Shown here: one piece after another, positions 21,353 through 30,940 of the stretch | Layout: each line of letters starts with the position of its first letter | How positions within the stretch are numbered: position 1 is the first letter of the stretch | Assembly: GCA_964035575.1 (NCBI GenBank) | Contig: OZ037894.1 | Span: 1,116,001 to 1,180,000, forward strand | DNA length: 64,000 bases | Reading direction: 5' to 3' | DNA from: Rhynchopus sp. YZ270_cl-10 | Taxonomy: Eukaryota > Euglenozoa > Diplonemea > Diplonemida > Diplonemidae | Program-made: the position numbers and the translations under genes | Notes under the pieces: generated by a model | Seen by the model: only the letters and a program-made list of their open reading frames with translations | The model's database searches: none | What the model was told of the DNA's origin: nothing

Positions 21353-22234
21353 ATGAGCGTCTCCCCTGATGTAGTGCGTGTTGCAGCGTTCTGTGATGGT
21401 GGGGAGGGTGGGAACCCTGCTGGGGTGAGGGTGATGGGGAAAGGGGAAGGGTTTCCGACGGAGGCTGAGATGCTGGCTGAGGCGGCGGCGGTGGGGTATG
21501 CTGAGACGGCGTATCTGGTCCACCATGACGAAGAGGGTGCTGCTACTCCCCCTACTGCATTCAAAATTCGATTCTTTGCACCCGAAATGGAAATCGCCTT
21601 CTGCGGCCACGCAACCATCGCAAGCGCTGCAGTCCTCGGAAAACGCTTCGGCGCCGGAAACTACTCTCTTCACCTAATCTCCGGGGACGTTCTTTCCGTC
21701 GCTGCAACAGCCGATATGTCAGCCTCCTTCGTCTCACCGAAGATGTGGACCCGCGATGCCCCCGAAGACGTGACAGAGGAATACCTTTCAGTGTTTAACA
21801 TAAGCGAGGAGGAATTGGAGGAGGGGTACCCAATTCAGGTGGTGGGGACAACGATATCGCATTTTGCGGTGTTTGTGAAGGAGCAGGGGTTTTTGGAGAA
21901 GGCGGAGTACAATTTCGATGCGGCGAAGTTGTTGATGCTGCGTGATGACATCAAGACGGTGTCGATGCTCCACAGACGGGACGACGGGGTGTTCCTCTCA
22001 CGCAACTTCTTCCCCCCTGGCGGGGTTTACGAAGACCCAGCAACAGGCTCCGCAGCTGCAGCGCTTGCAGGGTATCTCCGAGACATCAAACACATCAAAG
22101 ACGACCACAACACAGCCGTGGTCCTCCAGGGGCACTACATGACCCCAAGCCAGCCCAGCAGAATTGAAGTTTCCTGGACTCCCGAAACCGGAGTCGGCGC
22201 CACATTAAAAGGAAATGCGAGGAATATCGAGTAA
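21353..22234 (+). CDS. PhzF/DapF-fold isomerase-family protein, 293 aa
   Basis: Single exon. The open frame extends upstream to 21122, but that part is low-complexity; the ATG at 21353 (ACAAAAATG) opens directly on the family's first strand. Hallmarks: VRVAAFCDG...GNPAGVRV, AETAYLV containing the conserved catalytic Glu (Glu51), CGHATIASAAVL, and EDPATGSAAAALAGYL near the C-terminus. The length is normal for the family (260-300 aa), so it looks intact. Members are cofactor-free isomerases built of two pseudo-symmetric DapF-like halves; substrates differ and cannot be told from sequence. No targeting peptide is visible, so it is probably cytosolic. TGAATAAA lies about 80 bp after the stop. Confidence 0.92.
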   Translation: MSVSPDVVRVAAFCDGGEGGNPAGVRVMGKGEGFPTEAEMLAEAAAVGYAETAYLVHHDEEGAATPPTAFKIRFFAPEMEIAFCGHATIASAAVLGKRFGAGNYSLHLISGDVLSVAATADMSASFVSPKMWTRDAPEDVTEEYLSVFNISEEELEEGYPIQVVGTTISHFAVFVKEQGFLEKAEYNFDAAKLLMLRDDIKTVSMLHRRDDGVFLSRNFFPPGGVYEDPATGSAAAALAGYLRDIKHIKDDHNTAVVLQGHYMTPSQPSRIEVSWTPETGVGATLKGNARNIE

Positions 22235-23108
22235 AAAGGAAGAGTGTTTTTAGGTTTGAGAGTGAAAAGAATATGGGGTTGTGATGGTATCCCTTAGGGG
22301 AAAGGGGGAGCTTCTGAATAAATCGGATATTTCTAGCTTATTTTCTATTGGTAGAAGCACCAATCTCCAATGTCGGACGATAAAAAAAACGTGCATCTCT
22401 GGGGCGAGTGAATTGTGTTTTTTTTCTTTCTCAAAAAAGCCTGAATCGTGCAGTTAATCAGCTAAACCCATCTCACCTGCTGGGTAGCTAGCTTGGGGTT
22501 CCATTTATCCCCGTTTGTTATACCTGATGAGATGCAGGGGGGGACGAAGTAACGGGAAATACACGAAACAAAGATAAGAGGACATGGCAGCGTGCAGATC
22601 ACTGTTGCGTGGAGGCATGCGCCGGTTTTCAGATTATTTGAAATTTTGGATAAACAAAATCTTGGAATTTTAAGAAGAAAAAAAATCGCTTCATTTTTCT
22701 TATCGCAATACAACACTGTCACCCCATCATATTTTTTTAATTACCACCTTCCCCAACATTCTCAGCCTCTTTACTGGGGGGGGGGGCGAATAAGAGATGT
22801 GGCATCTCTTATTAGGCGAACGGACGAGCCAGAAATAAAAAAATTTTTTTGGGGGGAAAAAAGCAAAAAGACATTTTCGCCGGAGGCAAAAAAAATATTT
22901 TGACCACTTTTTTGCCAGACAGGGTAAAATTTCAAAAAAAATTTCAAGATAAAACCCTGGCGCATGCAAAAAAAAAAAAAAAAAAATACCCCCAAAATCT
23001 CAACCTGATCTCTTATTCGGCCCTGATCTCTTATTCACCCCTGATCTCTTATTCGCCCCCCCCCCAGTAACCCAGACGACACATTTTTTTTCCCCCTCAA
23101 AACACAAA
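22235..23108. other. Intergenic, ends in a MITE next to the following gene
   Basis: No gene recognised. The last third is the TA-flanked element at 22774-23067, whose right end lies 41 bp before the next start codon. Confidence 0.6.
22774..23067. mobile_element. TA-flanked MITE with G-run ends, 294 bp
   Basis: Inverted ends CTG plus a G-run and CGAATAAGAGAT on the left, mirrored by ATCTCTTATTCG and a C-run plus CAG on the right; flanked by TA (22772-22773 and 23068-23069). The motif CTGATCTCTTATTC is repeated three times at the right end. No coding capacity. Confidence 0.75.
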
Positions 23109-24236
23109 ATGGAGGTGACTGTGACCTTACAGTCCAATGGTGGGTGTTGTACTGTCGATGTGCACCCCGACGAGACCGTTGCTGCTTTGAAACGCAGGGT
23201 GTGTCTCGAACTGCTTGGAGCGGACCACGTCTGCGTCAATGCCTTCCACCTTACACGCCTCTCAGCGGAAGGCAGCGACCGCGAGCTGGGCACTCCACAA
23301 GACCCGACGTCCTCCCTCCCCCTCAGCCATGGGGACAACCTGCAGCTCTTCACCTTCGAGACCAACGTCAATGTCGGATGCATCACAGTAGGTGGACCTA
23401 TCAACGTCTTCAGCGCCTCACGTGGTAAGGTTGCCATCGCTACGGGGCAAGAGGTTCACATACAAAGCCTCGAAGATGGGACCGACCTGAACAGGCTTGC
23501 ACGGATGTTTCTGTTAGAGGTGCACCTCTCCCCCTGCGGACGCTATGCGGTGACCTGCGGGATGGAAGCGGATCTGTGGGATCTGGAGACCACGGAGAGT
23601 GTCACGTTGTCATCTTCACCACCGCTCTCCCGAATGGAGTACTGCTACCACGCTGCGTTCACACCGTTGAGCGATTCTGTGGCAGTCTCAGAAGGTGTAG
23701 TTCTCGCACTCTTCGACCTAGAAGGAGTGGTGCTCCGCGTTGTCGCGGACACAGGGCTTATTGGTGTTGCATATTTAAAATATACCGGATGTGGCAAGCA
23801 TTTAATCTGTGCATTGCCGAAGCAAGCTTTGAACCGGGTGTACCCTGTTGAAGGGGAGACAAGAGATCTGATAGGGACGGCAACAAATCTGGACGCAACG
23901 AAGGATACAAAGTGGGTGGTAGGCTGTGGGACGGATGGCATTAGGGTGTGGCGTTTTGAAACGGCGGAGTGCGTCGTGCATGAGTTTCTCCCTGCGGCGT
24001 ACGTAGCTGCCACACCGTGTTCGCAGTACTTCGCTGCCTCCTCGGGGTGTACGGTCTGTCTCCGATCGCTCCCCACAGCACAGAAACTTCGTACTATCCA
24101 AAGTGCCGGTGCATTTGTGATGTCCCTCAGCATCACCGACTGCGGACGGTACCTCATCTTTAACAATACGGAGAAAAGCCTGGCAATACGTTCCCTGGAT
24201 GACGAAGACGAAGGTGAACAAACGGGAGCTTCTTGA
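23109..24236 (+). CDS. Ubiquitin-like plus WD40-type propeller protein, 375 aa
   Basis: Single exon; ATG in AACACAAA context. Residues 1-85 match a ubiquitin-like fold: MEVTVTLQSNGG, then DVHPDETVAALKRRVCLELL and a final strand LSHGDNLQLFTFE. Residues about 90-360 show repeated propeller blades with the typical small-aromatic-acid rhythm (LSPCGRYAVTCGMEADLWDL, TKWVVGCGTDGIRVWRF, ITDCGRYLIFNN). An acidic tail (DDEDEGEQ) closes the protein. The domain order suggests an adaptor, perhaps linked to ubiquitin or cullin machinery, but no specific orthologue is recognised. The promoter region is largely a MITE. Confidence 0.8.
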   Translation: MEVTVTLQSNGGCCTVDVHPDETVAALKRRVCLELLGADHVCVNAFHLTRLSAEGSDRELGTPQDPTSSLPLSHGDNLQLFTFETNVNVGCITVGGPINVFSASRGKVAIATGQEVHIQSLEDGTDLNRLARMFLLEVHLSPCGRYAVTCGMEADLWDLETTESVTLSSSPPLSRMEYCYHAAFTPLSDSVAVSEGVVLALFDLEGVVLRVVADTGLIGVAYLKYTGCGKHLICALPKQALNRVYPVEGETRDLIGTATNLDATKDTKWVVGCGTDGIRVWRFETAECVVHEFLPAAYVAATPCSQYFAASSGCTVCLRSLPTAQKLRTIQSAGAFVMSLSITDCGRYLIFNNTEKSLAIRSLDDEDEGEQTGAS

Positions 24237-24420
24237 AAAAGGTTGCAGCTGCGCACTATGGTACACAGTCATGGGGATTTGTATTTCATATTCAGTTTTA
24301 TTCAGTATGTCCGATGATGTGTGCGCTTTTTCAACTATTCTACTTCTCTTTATTGTTCTCGCAATGTGCTTAGGGCCAGTCGGGGAGGTAAGTTTTTGGT
24401 ACGTTTTTTCAAGTTATTGT

Positions 24421-25014
24421 GCAGAGAGACAGAGACAGAGAGAGAGACAGAGGGAGAGGGAGAGGGAGAGGGAGAGGGAGAGGGAGAGGGAGAGGGAGAG
24501 GGAGAGGGAGAGGGAGAGGGAGAGGGAGAGGGAGAGGGAGAGGGAGAGGGAGAGGGAGAGGGAGAGGGAGAGGGAGAGGGAGAGGGAGAGGGAGAGGGAG
24601 AGGGAGAGGGAGAGGGAGAGGGAGAGGGAGAGGGAGAGGGAGAGGGAGAGGGAGAGGGAGAGGGAGAGGGAGAGGGAGAGGGAGAGGGAGAGGGAGAGGG
24701 AGAGGGAGAGGGAGAGGGAGAGGGAGAGGGAGAGGGAGAGGGAGAGGGAGAGGGAGAGGGAGAGGGAGAGGGAGAGGGAGAGGGAGAGGGAGAGGGAGAG
24801 GGAGAGGGAGAGGGAGAGGGAGAGGGAGAGGGAGAGGGAGAGGGAGAGGGAGAGGGAGAGGGAGAGGGAGAGGGAGAGGGAGAGGGAGAGGGAGAGGGAG
24901 AGGGAGAGGGAGAGGGAGAGGGAGAGGGAGAGGGAGAGGGAGAGGGAGAGGGAGAGGGAGAGGGAGAGGGAGAGGGAGAGGGAGAGGGAGAGGGAGAGGG
25001 AGAGGGAGAGGGAG
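24421..25014 (+). repeat. (AGAGGG)n purine hexamer array 1
   Basis: After an irregular AGACAG lead-in, about 94 near-perfect units of AGAGGG run to 25014. On this strand the array is pure purine. It opens long frames in all six readings (Glu-Gly, Arg-Gly, Arg-Glu, Ser-Pro, Leu-Pro, Leu-Ser), none of which is a gene. The right edge is the end of a retroelement terminal unit. Confidence 0.97.
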
Positions 25015-25220
25015 GGAGATCTGAGATAGATAGAGAGTACCTAAAAGACCCGCGAAGGGCGAACAGCAATGATGAAAACGGAGAGGAGGGAAGGGGGATA
25101 CTTTTATCTCGAAATAGGCGCTACGATGAGGGGGGCGAATGTGGAAGCCGAAACAACCCAAAACAAATTCCAACAAAAAATCAATGAAGTACAGAAACTG
25201 TAGCTTTAGAAATCGTTGGT
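25015..25220 (-). mobile_element. Solo terminal unit of the second YR retroelement family, variant
   Basis: Starts GGAGATCTGAGATAGATAGA inside the hexamer array and shares its first ~170 bp with 25329-25680 and 31473-31842. It then ends in a different sequence (...AATCGTTGGTA) and returns directly to AGAGGG repeats. Read as a solo or internally deleted terminal unit. Old or variant relative to the other copies. Confidence 0.7.
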
Positions 25221-25328
25221 AGGGAGAGGGAGAGGGAGAGGGAGAGGGAGAGGGAGAGGGAGAGGGAGAGGGAGAGGGAGAGGGAGAGGGAGAGGGAGAG
25301 GGAGAGGGAGAGGGAGAGGGAGAGGGAG
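25221..25328 (+). repeat. (AGAGGG)n purine hexamer array 2
   Basis: About 18 AGAGGG units between two solo retroelement units. Confidence 0.95.
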
Positions 25329-25680
25329 GGAGATCTGAGATAGATAGAGAGTACCTAAAAGACCCGCGAAGGGCGAACAGCAATGATGAAAACGGAGAGG
25401 AGGGAAGGGGGATACTTTTATCTCGAAATAGGCGCTACGATGAGGGGGGCGAATGTGGAAGCCGAAACAACCCAAAACAAATTCCAACAAAAAATCTGAT
25501 GAAGATGGTGTGGTGATTTGGTGAGGGTAGAGACTGAAACATAAACGGACCCCGGCCAACCAGGACAAAGCCTGAGGAAAATCAAATAAATATTCTGCCA
25601 AATAGCAGTGTGCGTGCCATGTCAAATCAAAAGGGATCTCCCAACACGCAGCGAAGCTGCTCCGCTAAAGCGTGTTTCAG
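25329..25680 (-). mobile_element. Solo terminal unit of the second YR retroelement family
   Basis: 352 bp from GGAGATCTGAGATAGATAGA to CGTGTTTCAG, with hexamer array on both sides. Nearly the same sequence forms the B2-A2 part of the element at 31473, which has one extra short segment near 31780. Comparable to a solo LTR: one terminal unit left in the target without internal genes. Confidence 0.75.
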
Positions 25681-26218
25681 AGGGAGAGGGAGAGGGAGAG
25701 GGAGAGGGAGAGGGAGAGGGAGAGGGAGAGGGAGAGGGAGAGGGAGAGGGAGAGGGAGAGGGAGAGGGAGAGGGAGAGGGAGAGGGAGAGGGAGAGGGAG
25801 AGGGAGAGGGAGAGGGAGAGGGAGAGGGAGAGGGAGAGGGAGAGGGAGAGGGAGAGGGAGAGGGAGAGGGAGAGGGAGAGGGAGAGGGAGAGGGAGAGGG
25901 AGAGGGAGAGGGAGAGGGAGAGGGAGAGGGAGAGGGAGAGGGAGAGGGAGAGGGAGAGGGAGAGGGAGAGGGAGAGGGAGAGGGAGAGGGAGAGGGAGAG
26001 GGAGAGGGAGAGGGAGAGGGAGAGGGAGAGGGAGAGACAGAGAGAGAGGCAGAGGGAGAGGCAGAGGGAGAGGGAGAGGGAGAGGGAGAGGGAGAGGGAG
26101 AGGGAGAGGGAGAGGGAGAGGGAGAGACAGAGAGAGAGGCAGAGGGAGAGGGAGAGGGAGAGGGAGAGGGAGAGGGAGAGGGAGAGGGAGAGGGAGAGGG
26201 AGAGGGAGAGGGAGAGGG
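25681..26218 (+). repeat. (AGAGGG)n purine hexamer array 3
   Basis: Pure AGAGGG to about 26030, then mixed with AGAGACAGAGAGAGAGGCAG variants at about 26031-26060 and 26121-26145. The same variant blocks occur in array 4, as expected if arrays 3 and 4 were one array split by the retroelement between them. Confidence 0.95.
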
Positions 26219-26329
26219 GGAGATCTGGTGTACAAATAGTGATCCGTCGATGAGGTCCTGAAAGCGCAACAAAAACAATGTGAGGAGGGGTTTCGTTTAT
26301 TGTGACGTACGAGGGAAGGAAAACACACC
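26219..26329 (-). repeat. YR retroelement repeat B2 (outer 3' copy)
   Basis: 111 bp beginning GGAGATCTGGTGTACAAATA; identical to B1 at 26514-26624. Overlaps the first 24 bp of A2. Confidence 0.9.
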
Positions 26330-26513
26330 GGGGAAACAAATTTGTGGAAAAATTCCTGATGAAGGTGGTGTGTTTTGACTTTCCCGTTCCAACCTTTGCA
26401 GAGCAAAGAGGTAATAAAAGCAAAAATGGACCAAAGCATCTTATACTATCATCTACAGTAACACCAGATCTCCCCATGTCGCAGCAAAGCTGCTTTAACA
26501 AGTTAACTGGGGA
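26306..26513 (-). repeat. YR retroelement repeat A2
   Basis: 208 bp from CGTACGAGGGAAGG to TTAACTGGGGA; identical to A1 at 30733-30940. Confidence 0.9.
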
Positions 26514-26624
26514 GGAGATCTGGTGTACAAATAGTGATCCGTCGATGAGGTCCTGAAAGCGCAACAAAAACAATGTGAGGAGGGGTTTCGTTTATTGTGA
26601 CGTACGAGGGAAGGAAAACACACC
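26514..26624 (-). repeat. YR retroelement repeat B1 (inner copy)
   Basis: Identical to B2. The A2/B1 junction reads CTGGGGAGGAGATCTGG, a match to the GGGAGA-type target around the element. Confidence 0.9.
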
Positions 26625-26739
26625 ATATACCGCTTTGGTACATCGTTTCCAGTCCGATTGACATGTGTACGACCACAACACTCTTTTGAAGAAAGGACAA
26701 GAGAAAAAGAGAAAGAATAAAAGAAATCACAAATGCATA

Positions 26740-28470
26740 TCACTCTGAAAAACCAAAAGAATCAACCTTCTTGTGAACACGGTCCCAACACAGCGGTACC
26801 GCTATCGTTCCCTCAGAGAGATGTGTGCGCCGGGATAACTGATCCGCAGTGCTGTTCTCCTCTGAGGCGATCCACTCAACACGAAGGTGGTGTGGTTGCA
26901 CAAAAGAAAAAATATAACGTAAAAATAGGTTCCCTAGACGAGACTTTGTATGTCCCCGTCTGATCGCATGCGCCAAGCCCTCGTTGTCCACCAGCAGGAG
27001 GGTCCCACTCTTTGAGGAACCGCTCTCCAATGCAGCTCTGATGCCCTTCATCGCAGCTTCTGCCTCCAGCAGGAAGATGTCGCGGTGCGTCGCAGCCTGC
27101 ACCCACTGTCCCCAGTCCGCCCCGGCCTCGGCATCGTCCAGGTGCTGCCACACAATGCCCCAACCAGTCGTACTCGCGTCCGTCCACACCACCGTGTCCC
27201 ATGCAGAAGCCGGCTCCGGCAATGAAAAATCCCGAACGGGGCGCACGAAAGCATCGACAATCTCAGCCATCTCCCTCCGCAAGTCATCCGGGATCACCAC
27301 CTCTACGTCCCAGTCCAGTTCGCCTCTCACGATCTTCGTGGACCACCCACTGAGGCACCGGAGTATGGCGTCGAAGTGACACAGCGGAACGCCCAGGACA
27401 TGTAGCACTCGCATAGCAATACCCACCATCTGCCATATGCGCCGAATCGACAACTTCCACGCAGACGCAAATGAAACAAAAATCAGCATCACCTTCTCCC
27501 TCCACGTGCTCGGAAACCGCAATACACCCTGCTCAGGTGACCACTCCACACCAATGTACTCCAAAGTCCGCACTGGGCTGAGGCACGATTTCTTCTCGTT
27601 TATTTCTGCTCCTGCAAAACTGAACCGTTCCAGGATCCCTGCTACCGATGCCTGAACTCCTTCACAAGACTCTCCGAAGACAAGGATGTCGTCCAAGTAC
27701 ACCATCGCACGCACGCCCACTGCTCTACCCACAAGCGCTTCCGCTGTGTTCTGTGCTATGTAGGGGGCCACAGACCAGCCCATCGGCACCCGAGTCCATC
27801 TGTACCAGCTTTGCCCGACGCGAAAACAGAAGAAAGAGGAGACGTTGTTGTGGATAGGAAGTTGGTGGAAGAATCCTTTCAGGTCTATTTTTGCCAACCA
27901 CGTAGCCTTCCTGTGCTTCAGGATGTGGAACAGGTGCGGCGGGGCGAAGAGGTGGAACTTTGGGGGCTTTGGCATCACGCAGTTGATGGGACGGCCGTCA
28001 ATCACCGTGCGGTGAATCAGCGGATCAGACTTCGGAACCGTAAACACCTTGACCACTCCGCGGACACACTCACGTTTCGTCACCTTCATGCAGACACCAG
28101 CCTTCAAACATGCCGACACAAAAGAGGGAGGGAGGTTGGATTTCGGTCCTGGGATGGGGATCTTGCCTGACTTCACCTCCGAAATAGCGTTAGGGTTCGT
28201 CATCCAGCTTGCGAAATGTGGGTCCATACCCGCTTCCGTCGCCAGTTGCGACAGACGTTGCACGTTGATGGTGGAGGTCGGGAAGGAGTCAAGCTTTGCC
28301 TGTCTGGGGGGTGGCTTACCCAAATCGGGCCACGTCAGGGAAGACTCTCCGGACTGCTCACCCGATACCTCATTCTCATGTTCCTCCAATATCCCCCGAT
28401 AGCCCTCCTGCAGACCCCGAATCACTGAAGAGAAGACAGCAGATTCGCCTCCAGCGTTCGTCGACCCCGT
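26740..28470 (-). CDS. Reverse transcriptase-RNase H of the YR retroelement (fossil class)
   Basis: RT signature blocks include AKIDLKGFFHQLPI, RVPMGWSVAP and the YLDD active-site box (MVYLDDILVFGE). RNase H follows with VVWTDASTTGWG, an acidic strand near LLEAEAAMKG and a C-terminal ENSTADQLSR block. The frame overlaps the recombinase frame; the upper boundary given here is approximate, because open reading continues into the recombinase region in a different frame. Confidence 0.85.
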   Translation of the reverse strand, partial: TGSTNAGGESAVFSSVIRGLQEGYRGILEEHENEVSGEQSGESSLTWPDLGKPPPRQAKLDSFPTSTINVQRLSQLATEAGMDPHFASWMTNPNAISEVKSGKIPIPGPKSNLPPSFVSACLKAGVCMKVTKRECVRGVVKVFTVPKSDPLIHRTVIDGRPINCVMPKPPKFHLFAPPHLFHILKHRKATWLAKIDLKGFFHQLPIHNNVSSFFCFRVGQSWYRWTRVPMGWSVAPYIAQNTAEALVGRAVGVRAMVYLDDILVFGESCEGVQASVAGILERFSFAGAEINEKKSCLSPVRTLEYIGVEWSPEQGVLRFPSTWREKVMLIFVSFASAWKLSIRRIWQMVGIAMRVLHVLGVPLCHFDAILRCLSGWSTKIVRGELDWDVEVVIPDDLRREMAEIVDAFVRPVRDFSLPEPASAWDTVVWTDASTTGWGIVWQHLDDAEAGADWGQWVQAATHRDIFLLEAEAAMKGIRAALESGSSKSGTLLLVDNEGLAHAIRRGHTKSRLGNLFLRYIFSFVQPHHLRVEWIASEENSTADQLSRRTHLSEGTIAVPLCWDRVHKKVDSFGFSE

Positions 28471-29700
28471 GTGTTCGTCCTCAGGTAACGCACCGTCTCT
28501 GCTTCGTTCGCGTGTCTGAGGAGCTCCCGCAGCTCGCTTCTTTCCACTCCCGTCTTCTCCACCTCCTGGATCGCCCCCCGTCGTAACGAATGTAGCCATG
28601 CTGCGTTGGGAAACACCTTCTTCATAGCACGTTTCAGGCTTTCGTACACATTTGAATTCCCGCCGAAGACTAGCTGTTTTTCGTCCTTGATGCTTCGCAT
28701 GAATCTCACCGCTACCGCAGTCAGTCTCCCTGGAGGCATGTTGATGGGGGGCCGCCATCCCTTGCATCCTTTCTCCCGCGCAAAGAATTCCCCCCCCACG
28801 GTGTCCAGCTTCTGCGGTGTGTCCGAGCGGAATTCCCTCCAATCTACCTTCGTGATGAAGCGCAGGTCGGGCACGCGAGCTCTCGATACCCATGCAATCG
28901 CGGCCAGTGCTGCAGCCGGCTTGTTCCCTTGCGACCACAGCGTCTCTATTGCAGTTGAAGCTTCTGTGGTGGTCATTGGTGGTGCCTGTCGCGGGCGGAT
29001 CATCGTGCTCAAACGTATAAGTCCTTTCTTTGCCTCCAGCAGCTTCCGCGTTCGAACTCCTCGCATGCCCATGCTCAGCGACTTTCGCACGATCACCTCC
29101 ACGTAGGTCTGTACAGTCTTCGGAGAAGCCGATGCCAGCATCCTGTGCGCGTAGCCGATGATGAGGTCGTCGGGGGGGAGGCCGTCGCGCTGCGTCGCAC
29201 GCCACTCCATAAACCGGTCGAAGACCCGGTCTTGCTCCGCCCGGTACTTCGGGGCGTTCGCAAACTGACCGAGCTGGTCCCATTCCAGCGTCCGGTGCAG
29301 CAGCTTCCCCAGTACCTTCCCGTCTCGTTCCGCAAACACCAAGTCCTCCACAGCTTTCGCCCTCTGCAGCGACATCTTCCTCGTCCCAAGCGACATGTGC
29401 TCCGGTAGGTGTGGTGGGGGCAGCACCTCCTTGGGCGGGGTCACCGGGTCCGTCACCAGTTTCGGCCCTGTTCGCCCCGTGTCGCTCTGTCGCACTGTGA
29501 CCCAGTTCCTTGGGGAGTTCCTCGTCCCTGTTCGTCCCTTTTCTCCCTTCTGTCGTCCCTCGTCCCTTTTTGTTTGTTGTAGTTGATGTGATTTTTGACG
29601 TCGATTCACCCCATAGTTCGTTCTGTTCGACCCAGTATTTTGACCCTTGTTTCCCCCGGAGTTGTAGATGGTGTTGTTGTTGATGTTGACGCGGTGGTGG
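28422..29700 (-). CDS. Tyrosine recombinase of the YR retroelement (fossil class)
   Basis: The C-terminal half has the recombinase pattern: a first Arg in SRARVPDLRFI, an H-x-x-R box in WLHSLRRGAIQEV, and LLRHANEAETVRYLR carrying the likely nucleophile Tyr. The N-terminal half looks like a SAM-like DNA-binding core (YAHRMLASASPKTVQTYVEV). It is placed between the Gag-like and RT frames. The start is not determined, since the frame overlaps the Gag end. Confidence 0.8.
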
Positions 29701-30729
29701 CTACTGGCGAAAAGGCTTCCCCCCTTTGCCTCCTTTCCGTCCGAAGGTCGCCGATGGGTCGAACCTCGTGCGCTTCGATCCCCTGTCGTTGTAGTTGTTG
29801 GAGGAGGTGGTGCTATGGCGTCTCTTCGTGCCTGCAAAGCGCGCATTCGCTGCCGTCGCTGCCAGCATCGCTGCACGGCGTTGGGGGGTGGTCGAAGTGC
29901 CCATCGATGTACGGGAACGGAACGCCCTGGCCGCCTCCAGCCCCATCGTGAAACGGTAGTGCACACATAGCAGGTCGTCCAGGAGGATCACGAGGAGGTC
30001 CCCCATGTTCTTCCCCTTCAGAATCTTCTGGATCAGGTTCAGAGTTCCGCGTGCCGCGTCCCGTGTGTCCCCTTCCTTATCAGGCACGTATTTTGCGAGT
30101 TGCTCCAACAGTTCGGTTTGGCCAAACCTGTCGAGTTCTTGCCAACGCGTCGGATTGAGTGCCACGGTTTCAGCGTCGGGCCCCATGTCGTCACTGCGGA
30201 TGTCGCTGCGGTCGTCCGGTTGGTCGTCTGGGAAGTCCTGTGCGGCCTCGAAAGCGGCGATGCGGTCCTGCCCATCAGTCTCGCGTACCACCGGCGCAAA
30301 CACAAAACGTTTCGTCACTGCCTCGGCCGCCACTGCCTGCTCCTCTGTCTCCACAGAGGCCTTCGGAGAAGATACGTCCTCAGAGCAAGGGAAAGATGCC
30401 GCGTCCTCGCCACTCAGCAACTGCGCAAAGGTCACGTCCCCAAGGCCGTTCCTCACCGTGGCCAGAAAGAGGGCGAGACGGCGGGGCTTCGTCTTCTCCC
30501 ACGCCGCCTCATTCGACCTGGTGACCTCAATCACCAATTGCCGCAGGTCGCTCTCCGTCACCACACCCCCCAATCCTGCCAGGGTTGCCAGGATGTAGTC
30601 CCCCGGCAAGAAGGAATCCTTCAGCGCCGTCTTCACCACATCTGGCGCTCCCGCACAACATACGCGCATCACTTCACTCACCTTGAAGTGACAGGCCTTG
30701 CGCCCCTCAAACTCAGCTGTCAAGTCCAT
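29701..30729 (-). CDS. Gag-like protein of the YR retroelement (fossil class)
   Basis: A 342-aa frame starting [11 protein letters not shown] directly inside repeat A1. A helical, acidic N-terminal two thirds is followed by a basic, Gly/Lys-rich tail ([18 protein letters not shown]). Position and tail fit a nucleic-acid-binding Gag-like protein; no zinc knuckle seen. Confidence 0.65.
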   Translation of the reverse strand: MDLTAEFEGRKACHFKVSEVMRVCCAGAPDVVKTALKDSFLPGDYILATLAGLGGVVTESDLRQLVIEVTRSNEAAWEKTKPRRLALFLATVRNGLGDVTFAQLLSGEDAASFPCSEDVSSPKASVETEEQAVAAEAVTKRFVFAPVVRETDGQDRIAAFEAAQDFPDDQPDDRSDIRSDDMGPDAETVALNPTRWQELDRFGQTELLEQLAKYVPDKEGDTRDAARGTLNLIQKILKGKNMGDLLVILLDDLLCVHYRFTMGLEAARAFRSRTSMGTSTTPQRRAAMLAATAANARFAGTKRRHSTTSSNNYNDRGSKRTRFDPSATFGRKGGKGGKPFRQ

Positions 30730-30732
30730 ATT

Positions 30733-30940
30733 CGTACGAGGGAAGGAAAACACACCGGGGAAACAAATTTGTGGAAAAATTCCTGATGAAGGTGGTGTGT
30801 TTTGACTTTCCCGTTCCAACCTTTGCAGAGCAAAGAGGTAATAAAAGCAAAAATGGACCAAAGCATCTTATACTATCATCTACAGTAACACCAGATCTCC
30901 CCATGTCGCAGCAAAGCTGCTTTAACAAGTTAACTGGGGA
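30733..30940 (-). repeat. YR retroelement repeat A1
   Basis: 208 bp, identical to A2 as far as I can read. The outer end CTGGGGA joins the hexamer array directly. Confidence 0.9.

Larger units (their letters stand above)
26219..30940 (-). mobile_element. Complete-looking tyrosine-recombinase retrotransposon (VIPER/TATE/Ngaro-like), 4.7 kb
   Basis: Read on the minus strand: A1 (30940-30733), Gag-like frame, tyrosine recombinase, reverse transcriptase-RNase H, then B1 (26624-26514), A2 (26513-26306) and B2 (26329-26219). This A1-genes-B1-A2-B2 split-direct-repeat layout is diagnostic of tyrosine-recombinase retroelements. The A copies (208 bp each) read identical, as do the B copies (111 bp), so the insertion is young. 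All three long frames are open, and the element looks whole. It sits inside the AGAGGG satellite with no target duplication, as expected for integration by recombination. The Gag-YR-RT-RH order is, to my knowledge, that of VIPER/TATE rather than DIRS or Ngaro. Confidence 0.9.

Noticed and set aside
24421-25014. Telomere at the hexamer array
   Set aside because: The unit is AGAGGG, not TTAGGG, and genes continue on both sides, so it is interstitial.
24199-26573. Long open frames of Arg-Glu, Glu-Gly, Arg-Gly, Ser-Pro, Leu-Pro and Leu-Ser repeats on both strands
   Set aside because: All are readings of the AGAGGG hexamer, which is open in every frame; no start context, domain or flank supports translation.
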